Source of the DNA: JAWWBS01 sp033720815
GTDB lineage: Bacteria; Pseudomonadota; Gammaproteobacteria; Natronospirales; JAJUFS01
Assembly (NCBI GenBank): GCA_033720815.1
Contig: JAWWBT010000142.1
Location: forward strand, 1 to 5,537
Reading direction: 5' to 3'
Length of the DNA stretch: 5,537 bases
The stretch's first letter is position 1; each line of letters opens with the position of its first letter. The translations under genes and the position numbers were made by a program. Positions 1 to 5,220 of this stretch are shown here, piece after piece. Below the pieces are notes generated by a model, which was given only the letters and a program-made list of their open reading frames with translations, was not told where the DNA came from and made no database searches.

Positions 1-346
1 GATTGTGCGGATGACGGTAATAGAGAACCTCGCCGCGATCGGTATCTTCCATCGCGGTAGCCGTCGATCGCTTCACGACAAGGTCCATGCCGCAGATCGG
101 GCAGTTGCCAGGCTCGTCGCTGGTCACATCCGGGTGCATCGGGCACACGTAGGTCGGGTCGAGATGTTTCTCGGCATGCTCTCGCGTTGTTTCCTGTGAA
201 CTGGCCTTCGCGCTGACCTGTGAGCTGGCCTGCGCCGGATCACCGGAGTTTTCACCAGGTTGGCTCACAAGATATCCGGCCGCCATCGCAACGAGCAGCA
301 GGCCAATCACGAGCAGTGAAACAGTTTTCATTTTCCGGGCGCTCAT
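1..346 (-). CDS. CusB-type RND efflux periplasmic adaptor with heavy-metal-binding domain (N-terminal part, runs off left edge)
   Basis: This is the periplasmic adaptor (membrane fusion protein) of a tripartite metal efflux pump, linking the inner-membrane RND pump to the outer-membrane channel. The first 115 codons are visible. Residues 7-24 form one hydrophobic signal/anchor segment, and residues 30-66 are a polar Ser/Gln/Glu linker. Residues 67-90 are a heavy-metal-binding domain with the motifs CPMHP (68-72) and CPICGMDL (82-89). Residues 107-115 (VLYYRHPHN) match the start of the CusB N-terminal metal-binding segment, where E. coli CusB has a Met in the 'DPM' position; here that position is His114. 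The start is ATG at 346, set by a GGAGGG ribosome-binding site 8 bases upstream; Met6 is a possible but less well placed alternative. The gene overlaps the channel gene stop by ATGA, so the two are probably translationally coupled. Copper/silver is the likely substrate by family; the sequence does not prove it. The barrel-sandwich and hairpin domains lie outside the window. Confidence 0.88.
   Translation of the reverse strand, partial: MSARKMKTVSLLVIGLLLVAMAAGYLVSQPGENSGDPAQASSQVSAKASSQETTREHAEKHLDPTYVCPMHPDVTSDEPGNCPICGMDLVVKRSTATAMEDTDRGEVLYYRHPHN
193..231. repeat. Short tandem repeat in adaptor linker
   Basis: CCTGTGAACTGGCCT (193-207) and CCTGTGAGCTGGCCT (217-231) match at 14 of 15 bases with a 24-base period. 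In the minus-strand adaptor gene each copy encodes Ala-Ser-Ser-Gln (residues 40-43 and 48-51), so the repeat is an in-frame 8-codon period inside the flexible linker between the membrane segment and the metal-binding domain. It is probably a small duplication that changes linker length. Confidence 0.6.
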
Positions 347-1602
347 CGTTCATGCCCTCCGAGGTAATTGATATCCGCGCGCAGCTGGTCGCGGCGCGTG
401 ACGAGTTCGATGCGACGCAGCTCGATGTCGAGCTGGTCCAGCCAGGCTTCGACGAGTTCGTCGAGCGTGGCGCGATCATTGGCATAGGCACGCTCGGTGG
501 TAGCTACCACCTCTCGTGCGGTTGGCAGGAGTTTTTCATCGTGCAGCGCAAGCTGGCGCTCGATATCGGCGTGCCGTGACCAGGCTTCTGCAAGGCGCGC
601 TTCCAGCTCGCGGACGAGATCGATGCGCCCGAAAGTGGCCGCTCGCGTACGGCGCTCGGCCGCACTCACCGCGCTGCGCTTGGCATCGCGATTGAACAGC
701 GGGACGCTCATCGAGACCATTGCCGAGGCGAAATCCGGTCGGTCGGCACCGGCCATGTCGACGCCATCGCGACGCCCGTAGCTGAAATCGAGCATCCAGC
801 TCGGGCCGAACTGCTCGCGGGCGATCCCTTCACCGGATTCACCCGCAGCGATGCGTGCGTCCTGCGCCTGCACCAGCGGGTGGTACTCCACGCCATTGAA
901 CGTGGCGACGCGTTCTGCGGGTTCGGGCAGCTTCACGGGCTGGAATGTCCCGCGCGCGGCATCACCCAGCAGGCGGGCCAGCATTTCGACCGATGCGGAA
1001 AGCTGTTCCTCGGCCTGCCACTCGCGATCCTGCAGGCGATCCAGCTTCAGTCGTGCAGAGAGATAGTCGGCCTGCTGGCCGCTGCCGGTTGCGTAGCGCG
1101 TCTCGCGTGCATCGAGCAAGGGTTGAACATCGGCGCGGAATCGCTGGACGAGATCAAGCCGTTGTTCCGCGGCCTGGCGCACCAGCAACAACTGGCGCAG
1201 CTGGCGACGCAAGCGCGCCTCGCGATCCACTGCCATCCGCTCGCGGGCCTGCGACTGCCATTCACCCTGCTCCTCGCGAAAGTCCAGCGTGTCGCCGGGC
1301 GGGAACATCTGGCGCACACCGAGCACGACCTGGGTCATCGGCTCCTGGTCCAGGGCGAAGGTATCGGTCGGCAGGTTCATCGCACCGAGGCGGATTTCCG
1401 GGTCCGGCAATGCCGATTGCGCCTGCGCCGCTTCGCGCTCGGCGCCCGATTCCTCGAGCAGGCGACTGCGTTCGGCGTCACGCTCGATGGCAATGCGCTC
1501 GGCTTCCGCGAGGCTCAGGGCCTCATCGGGCGATGCGGTGGCTGCCAGTGGAATGGCGAGCAGGCAGATTGTGATGCCCATGAAGGGCCGTGAAATGAAC
1601 AT
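343..1602 (-). CDS. TolC/CusC-family outer-membrane efflux protein
   Basis: This 419-residue protein is the outer-membrane channel of the metal efflux system. It has a signal peptide (hydrophobic residues 7-20, probable type I cleavage after the Ala-Thr-Ala at 21-23). The usual duplicated outer-membrane-factor layout follows: a first half with LPDPEIRLGAMNLP (65-78), a long charged helical stretch (about 110-210) and YATGSGQQADYLSARL (170-185), then a second half with MSVPLFNRD (298-306) and a helical end containing RAYANDRATLDELVEAW (371-387). The length is normal for the CusC/CzcC branch. There is no lipobox cysteine at the signal-peptide end, so unlike E. coli CusC it is not predicted to be acylated. 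The ATG at 1602 has AAGGAG 7 bases upstream. It lies 74 bases downstream of the small metal-rich gene and overlaps the adaptor gene by 4 bases, which indicates one operon. Family is clear; the metal substrate is inferred from the neighbours. Confidence 0.92.
   Translation of the reverse strand: MFISRPFMGITICLLAIPLAATASPDEALSLAEAERIAIERDAERSRLLEESGAEREAAQAQSALPDPEIRLGAMNLPTDTFALDQEPMTQVVLGVRQMFPPGDTLDFREEQGEWQSQARERMAVDREARLRRQLRQLLLVRQAAEQRLDLVQRFRADVQPLLDARETRYATGSGQQADYLSARLKLDRLQDREWQAEEQLSASVEMLARLLGDAARGTFQPVKLPEPAERVATFNGVEYHPLVQAQDARIAAGESGEGIAREQFGPSWMLDFSYGRRDGVDMAGADRPDFASAMVSMSVPLFNRDAKRSAVSAAERRTRAATFGRIDLVRELEARLAEAWSRHADIERQLALHDEKLLPTAREVVATTERAYANDRATLDELVEAWLDQLDIELRRIELVTRRDQLRADINYLGGHER
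355..360 (-). promoter_or_regulatory. Ribosome-binding site of the adaptor gene
   Basis: On the minus strand GGAGGG lies 8 bases before the ATG at 346. It sits inside the last codons of the upstream channel gene. It decides the start of the adaptor at 346 over the internal Met6 codon and supports coupled translation across the ATGA overlap. Confidence 0.75.
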
Positions 1603-1676
1603 GGTGACACTCCTTGCAAACGATCAGCCCGGCACCGCTAGAGGTGCGAGCAGGAAACACGCTTACAGGGAGTAGG

Positions 1677-2096
1677 CTATTCCTGGAAGGAACAGAAAAG
1701 GATATGACGATCGCGCCCGTTGGCTACGGGTGGACCATTCGCCATCGTGGGCACGACGGCGGGATTCAGTCGCGGGGCAGGTTCGCCGGCGGCCGACGGC
1801 GCGATGGCCGCGAATTTCAGGTCATCGGAACTGCTCGGCAGGATCGCTGCGGGCAGGTCGCATTCCGCAAGGTCATCGGCACAGGCCATCTCGATTGCCA
1901 CGCTGTCGCAGTGCGGGCAATCGTGCGACATCGCCATGGAACCCATGTCGGCATGCGCGTCCATGCCAACCATTGGGCCATCCGCCGGGCCATGCTCCAG
2001 GCAGGCAGCAACTGCCACCGACAGCCACGACGAAACCACCAGCAGCGCGAGCGCGCCACCGAGAATCCGTCGAGTTGTCCGTAATGCTGCGAGCAT
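1677..2096 (-). CDS. Small exported Cys/His/Met-rich protein, first gene of the metal efflux operon
   Basis: This 139-residue protein has no function I can name with certainty. Residues 1-10 are basic and residues 11-30 hydrophobic, forming a signal peptide ending near VAVAAC (27-32). VAAC (29-32) also fits a lipobox, so it could be a lipoprotein anchored at Cys32. The next segment is metal-ligand rich: His35, Met42, Met45, His48, Met51, Met54, Met56, His58, Cys60, His62, Cys63, Met70, Cys72 and Cys79, including the cluster SHDCPHC (57-63). The C-terminal half is Ala/Pro-rich and ends in HILFCSFQE. The ATG at 2096 has AAGGGA 7 bases upstream. Its place as first gene before a CusC/CusB pair, and its ligand content, suggest periplasmic binding or sensing of copper or silver. 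It resembles the loosely defined small exported metal-rich proteins near copper operons (CopL-like or DUF2946-like), but I cannot assign it to either family by eye. Confidence 0.78.
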   Translation of the reverse strand: MLAALRTTRRILGGALALLVVSSWLSVAVAACLEHGPADGPMVGMDAHADMGSMAMSHDCPHCDSVAIEMACADDLAECDLPAAILPSSSDDLKFAAIAPSAAGEPAPRLNPAVVPTMANGPPVANGRDRHILFCSFQE

Positions 2097-2137
2097 GATG
2101 AAATCCCTTGCAGATCAGGGCCCTAAAGAAGGCCATT

Positions 2138-2166
2138 AGCGTAGCTCTGTGCCCCCGAAAGCGCAA
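2138..2166 (-). promoter_or_regulatory. Possible promoter of the metal efflux operon
   Basis: On the minus strand TTGCGC (2166-2161) and TACGCT (2143-2138) are separated by 17 bases and lie about 40 bases upstream of the first gene's ATG. Each hexamer matches the sigma-70 consensus at only 3 of 6 positions, so this is a weak candidate that would need an activator. No MerR-type (CueR) dyad with a long spacer is visible. Confidence 0.25.
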
Positions 2167-2201
2167 TAGCCGGCCTGCGCTATGGACTCGGACGCAGCTA
2201 T
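2166..2201. repeat. Cluster of three ATAGC/GCTAT cores upstream of the efflux operon
   Basis: ATAGC at 2166-2170 is followed by GCTAT at 2179-2183 and again at 2197-2201. The first two form a 5-bp inverted repeat with an 8-base spacer; the last two are direct repeats 18 bases apart. The cluster lies just upstream of, and touches, the candidate -35 box of the divergent efflux operon. That is where an activator could bind, but the cores are short and may be chance. Confidence 0.25.
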
Positions 2202-2233
2202 CGCCGAAACTACGCGGCTTCACGCAACAGGCT

Positions 2234-2257
2234 GGTCCCGTCGAAGAACAAGGGACC
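2234..2257 (+). repeat. Inverted repeat in the region before purC
   Basis: GGTCCC (2234-2239) and GGGACC (2252-2257) form a perfect 6-bp inverted repeat with a 12-base spacer, about 10 bases before the purC ribosome-binding site. It could form a small hairpin in the leader. There is no T-tract, so it is not a terminator, and no known riboswitch architecture is recognisable. Confidence 0.3.
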
Positions 2258-2280
2258 GCAGGATATAGAGGAATATTTCG

Positions 2281-3183
2281 ATGGACACGCTGCACCAATC
2301 GGAGCTTTCCAGTGTCGAACTCGTTCACCGTGGCAAGGTTCGCGATGTGTACCGTATCGACGCCGACCGCCTGCTGGTGGTCGCCACCGACCGGCTGTCC
2401 GCCTTCGACGTGATCCTGCCCGACCCGATTCCGGGCAAGGGCCGCATCCTCACCGAAATCTCGAATTTCTGGTTCCGCCGCACCGGCGACATCGTCCCAA
2501 ACCACCTGCTCGACACCCCGCTGGCCGAAGTGCTGACGCCGGACGAGGTGAAGCAGGTCGAAGGCCGCGCCGTGGTGGTGAAGAGCCTGAAGCCGCTGCC
2601 GGTGGAGGCGATCGTGCGCGGCTACATCATTGGTTCCGGCTGGAAGGAGTACCAGAAGGAAGGCTCGGTCTGCGGCATCGAACTGCCGAAGGGCCTGCGC
2701 CAGGCCGACCGCCTTCCGAAACCGGTGTTCACGCCGTCGACCAAGGCGCAAGTCGGTGACCACGACGAAAACATTTCCTTCCAGAAGGTGGTGAAGCTGA
2801 TTGGCGAGGAACTCGCCAACAAGGTCCGCGATGTCAGCATCGACCTGTACACCTACGCTGCCCACCATGCCCGCGAGCGCGGCATCATCATTGCCGACAC
2901 GAAATTCGAGTTCGGTCTCGATGACGAAGGCACGCTGTTCCTGATCGACGAAGCACTCACACCGGATTCCTCGCGCTTCTGGCCGGCCGACACCTACGAA
3001 CCGGGCATGTCGCCGCCGAGCTTCGACAAGCAGTTCGTGCGCGATTACCTGGAAACGCTGGACTGGGACAAGACGGCACCTGGCCCGGAGCTGCCGAAAG
3101 AGATCATCGACAAGACGGCCGAGAAATATGCCGAGGCCGCCGAGCGGCTGATGCGGGATTATGACGACGAGAACGAGCAGTGA
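2281..3183 (+). CDS. purC: Phosphoribosylaminoimidazole-succinocarboxamide synthase (SAICAR synthase)
   Basis: PurC joins CAIR and aspartate with ATP to form SAICAR in de novo purine synthesis (EC 6.3.2.6), in the cytoplasm. The 300-residue protein is complete and of the longer (about 290-305) bacterial/yeast-like form rather than the roughly 237-residue E. coli form. Visible motifs: the nucleotide-binding start HRGKVRDVY (16-24), TDRLSAFDV (36-44), the first family signature LPVEAIVRGYIIGSG (106-120), TKAQVGDHDENIS (154-166), the second signature IIIADTKFEFG (202-212), and DEALTPDSSRFW (223-234). The ATG at 2281 has AGAGGA at 2267-2272, 8 bases upstream. It stands alone on its strand: divergent from the metal efflux operon and ended by a strong terminator, so it is probably a single-gene transcript. 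No PurR-type operator is convincing in the upstream region. No defects seen. Confidence 0.98.
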   Translation: MDTLHQSELSSVELVHRGKVRDVYRIDADRLLVVATDRLSAFDVILPDPIPGKGRILTEISNFWFRRTGDIVPNHLLDTPLAEVLTPDEVKQVEGRAVVVKSLKPLPVEAIVRGYIIGSGWKEYQKEGSVCGIELPKGLRQADRLPKPVFTPSTKAQVGDHDENISFQKVVKLIGEELANKVRDVSIDLYTYAAHHARERGIIIADTKFEFGLDDEGTLFLIDEALTPDSSRFWPADTYEPGMSPPSFDKQFVRDYLETLDWDKTAPGPELPKEIIDKTAEKYAEAAERLMRDYDDENEQ

Positions 3184-3207
3184 GCGTCGGCTAACGTCGT
3201 GAAACAG

Positions 3208-3236
3208 GAAAGGCGCCGCAAGGCGCCTTTCTTTTT
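3208..3236 (+). terminator. Rho-independent terminator after purC
   Basis: A perfect 10-bp stem GAAAGGCGCC (3208-3217) / GGCGCCTTTC (3222-3231) with a GCAA tetraloop is followed by TTTTT (3232-3236). It starts 24 bases after the purC stop. The converging gene on the minus strand stops at 3240. Read from that side, the stem is followed only by CTGTTTC, so termination in that direction is possible but weaker. Confidence 0.93.
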
Positions 3237-3239
3237 GCC

Positions 3240-4034
3240 TTATTGTCCAGCCCAGCGCCTGATGTGCTCGTGAATCTCCCGCACGCCTTCGGTGAGTGCT
3301 GCAGGCCCCGGCTGCAGGATGATCGGCGACTTGATCTCGAAGAGCTGCTCGTCGCGTACGGCGGGGATGACATCGAAACCTTCACGCGCCTTCACCTTTT
3401 CCGGGCGGAATTTCTTGCCGCACCACGAACCGAAGATGATGTCCGGTTTTGCGGCAATGACTTCATCACCGTTTTCATGGATCCGGTTCTTGGCAAGTGA
3501 TTCGCGCGAGCGCGCCTTGCAGATATCCTCACCACCGGCAATCTCGACCAGCTCGCTGACCCAGCGGATGCCGGAGATCATCGGCTCGTCCCATTCCTCG
3601 AAATACACTTTCGGACGGCGCGGCAGCTTCGACGCGGATTCGCGGATGTCATCAAGGCCGCGTTCCAGCTCGTCGGCCAGCGCCTGTGCCTTCTGCTCGC
3701 AACCGATCATGCCGCCCAGCATGCGAATCATCTGCAGGATTTCCTCGACCGAGCGGTGGTTGAAGACATGCACGTTCACACCGTTGCGTACCAGCTCGGC
3801 CGCGATATCGGCCTGCAGGTCCGAGAACGCGAGCACCAGGTCGGGATCGAGGTCGAGGATCTTGCCGATCTTCGCCGAGGTAAAAGCCGATACCTTCGGC
3901 TTTTCCTTGCGGGCGCGCGGCGGCCGCACGGTGAAGCCGGAAATGCCGACAATGCGCCAGTCTTCCTCGAGCAGGTACAGGGTCTCGGTGGTTTCTTCGG
4001 TAAGACAGACGATTCTTTCGGGATAACGGGACAT
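3240..4034 (-). CDS. BtuF-like/Fe-B12-type substrate-binding-fold protein lacking a signal peptide
   Basis: This 264-residue protein has the fold of ABC-transporter binding proteins for cobalamin and iron chelates (PF01497-type, about residues 7-240). Visible hallmarks: RIVCLTEETTETLYLL (7-22), KVSAFTSAKIGKILDLDPDL (47-66), VYFEEWDEPMISGIRWVSEL (143-162) followed by AGGEDI (166-171), PDIIFGSWCGK (197-207) and LQPGPAALTEGVREI (240-254). The first Rossmann strand begins at residue 7 and no hydrophobic export signal precedes it. An in-frame TAA at 4046-4044 lies only 9 bases before the ATG at 4034, so no longer start can add one. The ribosome-binding site is weak (CAGG, 5 bases away). No permease or ATPase gene adjoins it. 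Proteins of this branch are usually labelled 'cobalamin-binding' or 'ABC substrate-binding', but the ligand is unproven and a cytoplasmic role is implied. It converges on purC and diverges from srkA. Confidence 0.85.
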   Translation of the reverse strand: MSRYPERIVCLTEETTETLYLLEEDWRIVGISGFTVRPPRARKEKPKVSAFTSAKIGKILDLDPDLVLAFSDLQADIAAELVRNGVNVHVFNHRSVEEILQMIRMLGGMIGCEQKAQALADELERGLDDIRESASKLPRRPKVYFEEWDEPMISGIRWVSELVEIAGGEDICKARSRESLAKNRIHENGDEVIAAKPDIIFGSWCGKKFRPEKVKAREGFDVIPAVRDEQLFEIKSPIILQPGPAALTEGVREIHEHIRRWAGQ

Positions 4035-4047
4035 GGGAACCTGTTAG

Positions 4048-4059
4048 CATCACGTGATG
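4048..4059. repeat. 12-base palindrome covering the srkA start codon
   Basis: CATCACGTGATG is a perfect palindrome with a CACGTG core. It ends in the srkA ATG (4057-4059) and starts 14 bases from the divergent gene's ATG at 4034. A protein bound here would affect srkA initiation directly. The start codon itself contributes three of its bases, so part of the symmetry may be accidental. Confidence 0.4.
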
Positions 4060-5094
4060 GAAAACGGCAACGTTAACACGGGCGAACCCGAAGCCGCCGC
4101 GCGCGGTAGCCACCCCTATGACGCGCTGAAGCCGGAGGTCGTGCTCGATGCCGTTGATTCGCTCGGGCTGGTTACCGATGGGCGCCTCCTGCCGCTGAAC
4201 AGCTACGAGAACCGTGTCTACCAGGTCGGCATCGAGGAAGCCGAACCCATCATTGCGAAATTCTACCGGCCGGAGCGCTGGACGAATGCGCAGATCCTGG
4301 AGGAACACGAGTTTGCGCTGGAACTTGCAGCCAGCGAGATCCCGATGGTCCCACCGCTGGAACGCGACGGCGAAACGCTCTTCGAATTCCAGGATTTCCG
4401 CTTCGCGATCTTCCCGCGCCGCGGTGGCCATGCCCCGGAACTGGACAATGACGACCACCTCGAATGGCTGGGACGATTCCTCGCCCGGATCCACGCGGTC
4501 GGCAGCGCGCGGCCCTTCGACAATCGCCCGGTACTGACAGATACGTCGGTCGCACGTGACAGCCTTGCCTTCCTGCGCGACGGCGGCTGGCTACCGGATT
4601 ACCTTGCCGAAAACTTCGTGGATGCCTGCGAGCGGATCCTCGAACGTTGCGATACCGCACTGACACAATCCCGAGCGAAGCTGATCCGCCTGCACGGCGA
4701 CTGCCACCCGGGCAATATCCTCTGGCGCGACGGCCCGCACTTCGTCGATCTTGACGACTGCCTCACCGGCCCGGCGATCCAGGACCTCTGGATGCTGCTT
4801 TCCGGCGAACGCCTCGAGCGCGAGCAGCAGCTGTGGACGCTGCTGGACGGCTACGAGGAATTCCACGATTTCGACCCGGCGGAAATCCAGCTGATCGAAC
4901 CGTTGCGCGGCCTGCGCATGATCAATTTCATTGCCTGGCTGGCGCGACGCTGGGACGACCCTGCGTTTCCGCCGGCATTTCCGTGGTTCAACAGCGTGAA
5001 ATACTGGGAAGAACAGCTGAACAACCTGCGCGAGCAGGTCGATGCGCTGGACGAGCCCAGCCTGCGCCGTCACCCCTACGACCCGACGCCGTAA
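4057..5094 (+). CDS. srkA: Stress response kinase SrkA (YihE family)
   Basis: SrkA is a cytoplasmic Ser/Thr kinase of the aminoglycoside-phosphotransferase/choline-kinase-like fold that protects E. coli and relatives from stress-induced death. Numbered from the ATG at 4057 (345 residues), the protein shows LPLNSYENRVYQ (45-56), the ATP-site lysine in IIAKFYRPERW (65-75, Lys68), the catalytic-loop motif LHGDCHPGNILWRDGP (212-227, Asp215 and Asn220), the metal-binding VDLDD (230-234) and GPAIQDLWMLL (238-248). These segments closely match E. coli YihE from memory. The N-terminus is about a dozen residues longer than E. coli's, with an acidic, low-complexity start. A GTG directly precedes the ATG and is an alternative start. 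There is no good Shine-Dalgarno sequence; GGGAAC lies 16 bases away. Only 22 bases separate its start from the divergent BtuF-like gene, so its promoter probably lies within that gene's 5' end. No terminator hairpin with a T-tract follows. Confidence 0.95.
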   Translation: MENGNVNTGEPEAAARGSHPYDALKPEVVLDAVDSLGLVTDGRLLPLNSYENRVYQVGIEEAEPIIAKFYRPERWTNAQILEEHEFALELAASEIPMVPPLERDGETLFEFQDFRFAIFPRRGGHAPELDNDDHLEWLGRFLARIHAVGSARPFDNRPVLTDTSVARDSLAFLRDGGWLPDYLAENFVDACERILERCDTALTQSRAKLIRLHGDCHPGNILWRDGPHFVDLDDCLTGPAIQDLWMLLSGERLEREQQLWTLLDGYEEFHDFDPAEIQLIEPLRGLRMINFIAWLARRWDDPAFPPAFPWFNSVKYWEEQLNNLREQVDALDEPSLRRHPYDPTP

Positions 5095-5134
5095 TCCGCC
5101 CCGACCCGGCCCCGAAATTCGTCTCGCAAAGCCC

Positions 5135-5162
5135 TTGCAAAGCCGGAAATAAATGCCATTAT
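5135..5162 (+). promoter_or_regulatory. Possible sigma-70 promoter of the GNAT gene
   Basis: TTGCAA (5135-5140) and CATTAT (5157-5162) are separated by 16 bases; each matches the consensus at 4 of 6 positions. The AT-rich stretch stands out in otherwise GC-rich DNA. Transcription would begin near 5168-5170, at the left edge of the 20-base palindrome. Confidence 0.4.
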
Positions 5163-5168
5163 TCGCGC

Positions 5169-5188
5169 GCTGCGCGACGTCGCGCAGC
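5169..5188. repeat. Perfect 20-base palindrome before the GNAT gene
   Basis: GCTGCGCGACGTCGCGCAGC equals its own reverse complement and is centred between 5178 and 5179. It lies between the candidate -10 box and the GTG start at 5221. It has no following T-tract, so it is not a normal terminator for srkA. It could be a dimeric repressor's operator or a stable hairpin at the 5' end of the transcript. Confidence 0.55.
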
Positions 5189-5220
5189 CTCGCCCGGTTA
5201 GGGCCCGAGGGTTACCCAGG

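Noticed and set aside
880..1593. Long plus-strand open frame of 237 codons opposite the outer-membrane channel gene
   Set aside because: It is antisense to a clear TolC-family gene in GC-rich DNA, where such open frames are common, and its translation shows no recognisable domain.
1632..1647. Stem-loop GCACC/GGTGC between the small metal-rich gene and the channel gene
   Set aside because: The stem is only 5 bp and no T-tract follows on the minus strand, so it is not a convincing terminator or attenuator.
2222..2237. Possible PurR operator before purC (ACGCAA half-site)
   Set aside because: Only the left half matches the PurR consensus; most of the right-half positions do not.
2264..2269. 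TATAGA as a purC -10 box
   Set aside because: It overlaps the ribosome-binding site and would place the transcription start almost at the ATG, with no fitting -35 box.
1873..2868. Minus-strand open frame of 331 codons running from purC into the small metal-rich gene
   Set aside because: It crosses purC in antisense and an intergenic region; the real genes in both places have strong family evidence or good starts.
3652..4494. Minus-strand open frame of 280 codons spanning srkA and the BtuF-like gene
   Set aside because: It overlaps two well-supported genes out of frame and its translation is a low-complexity Arg/Ala-rich shadow.
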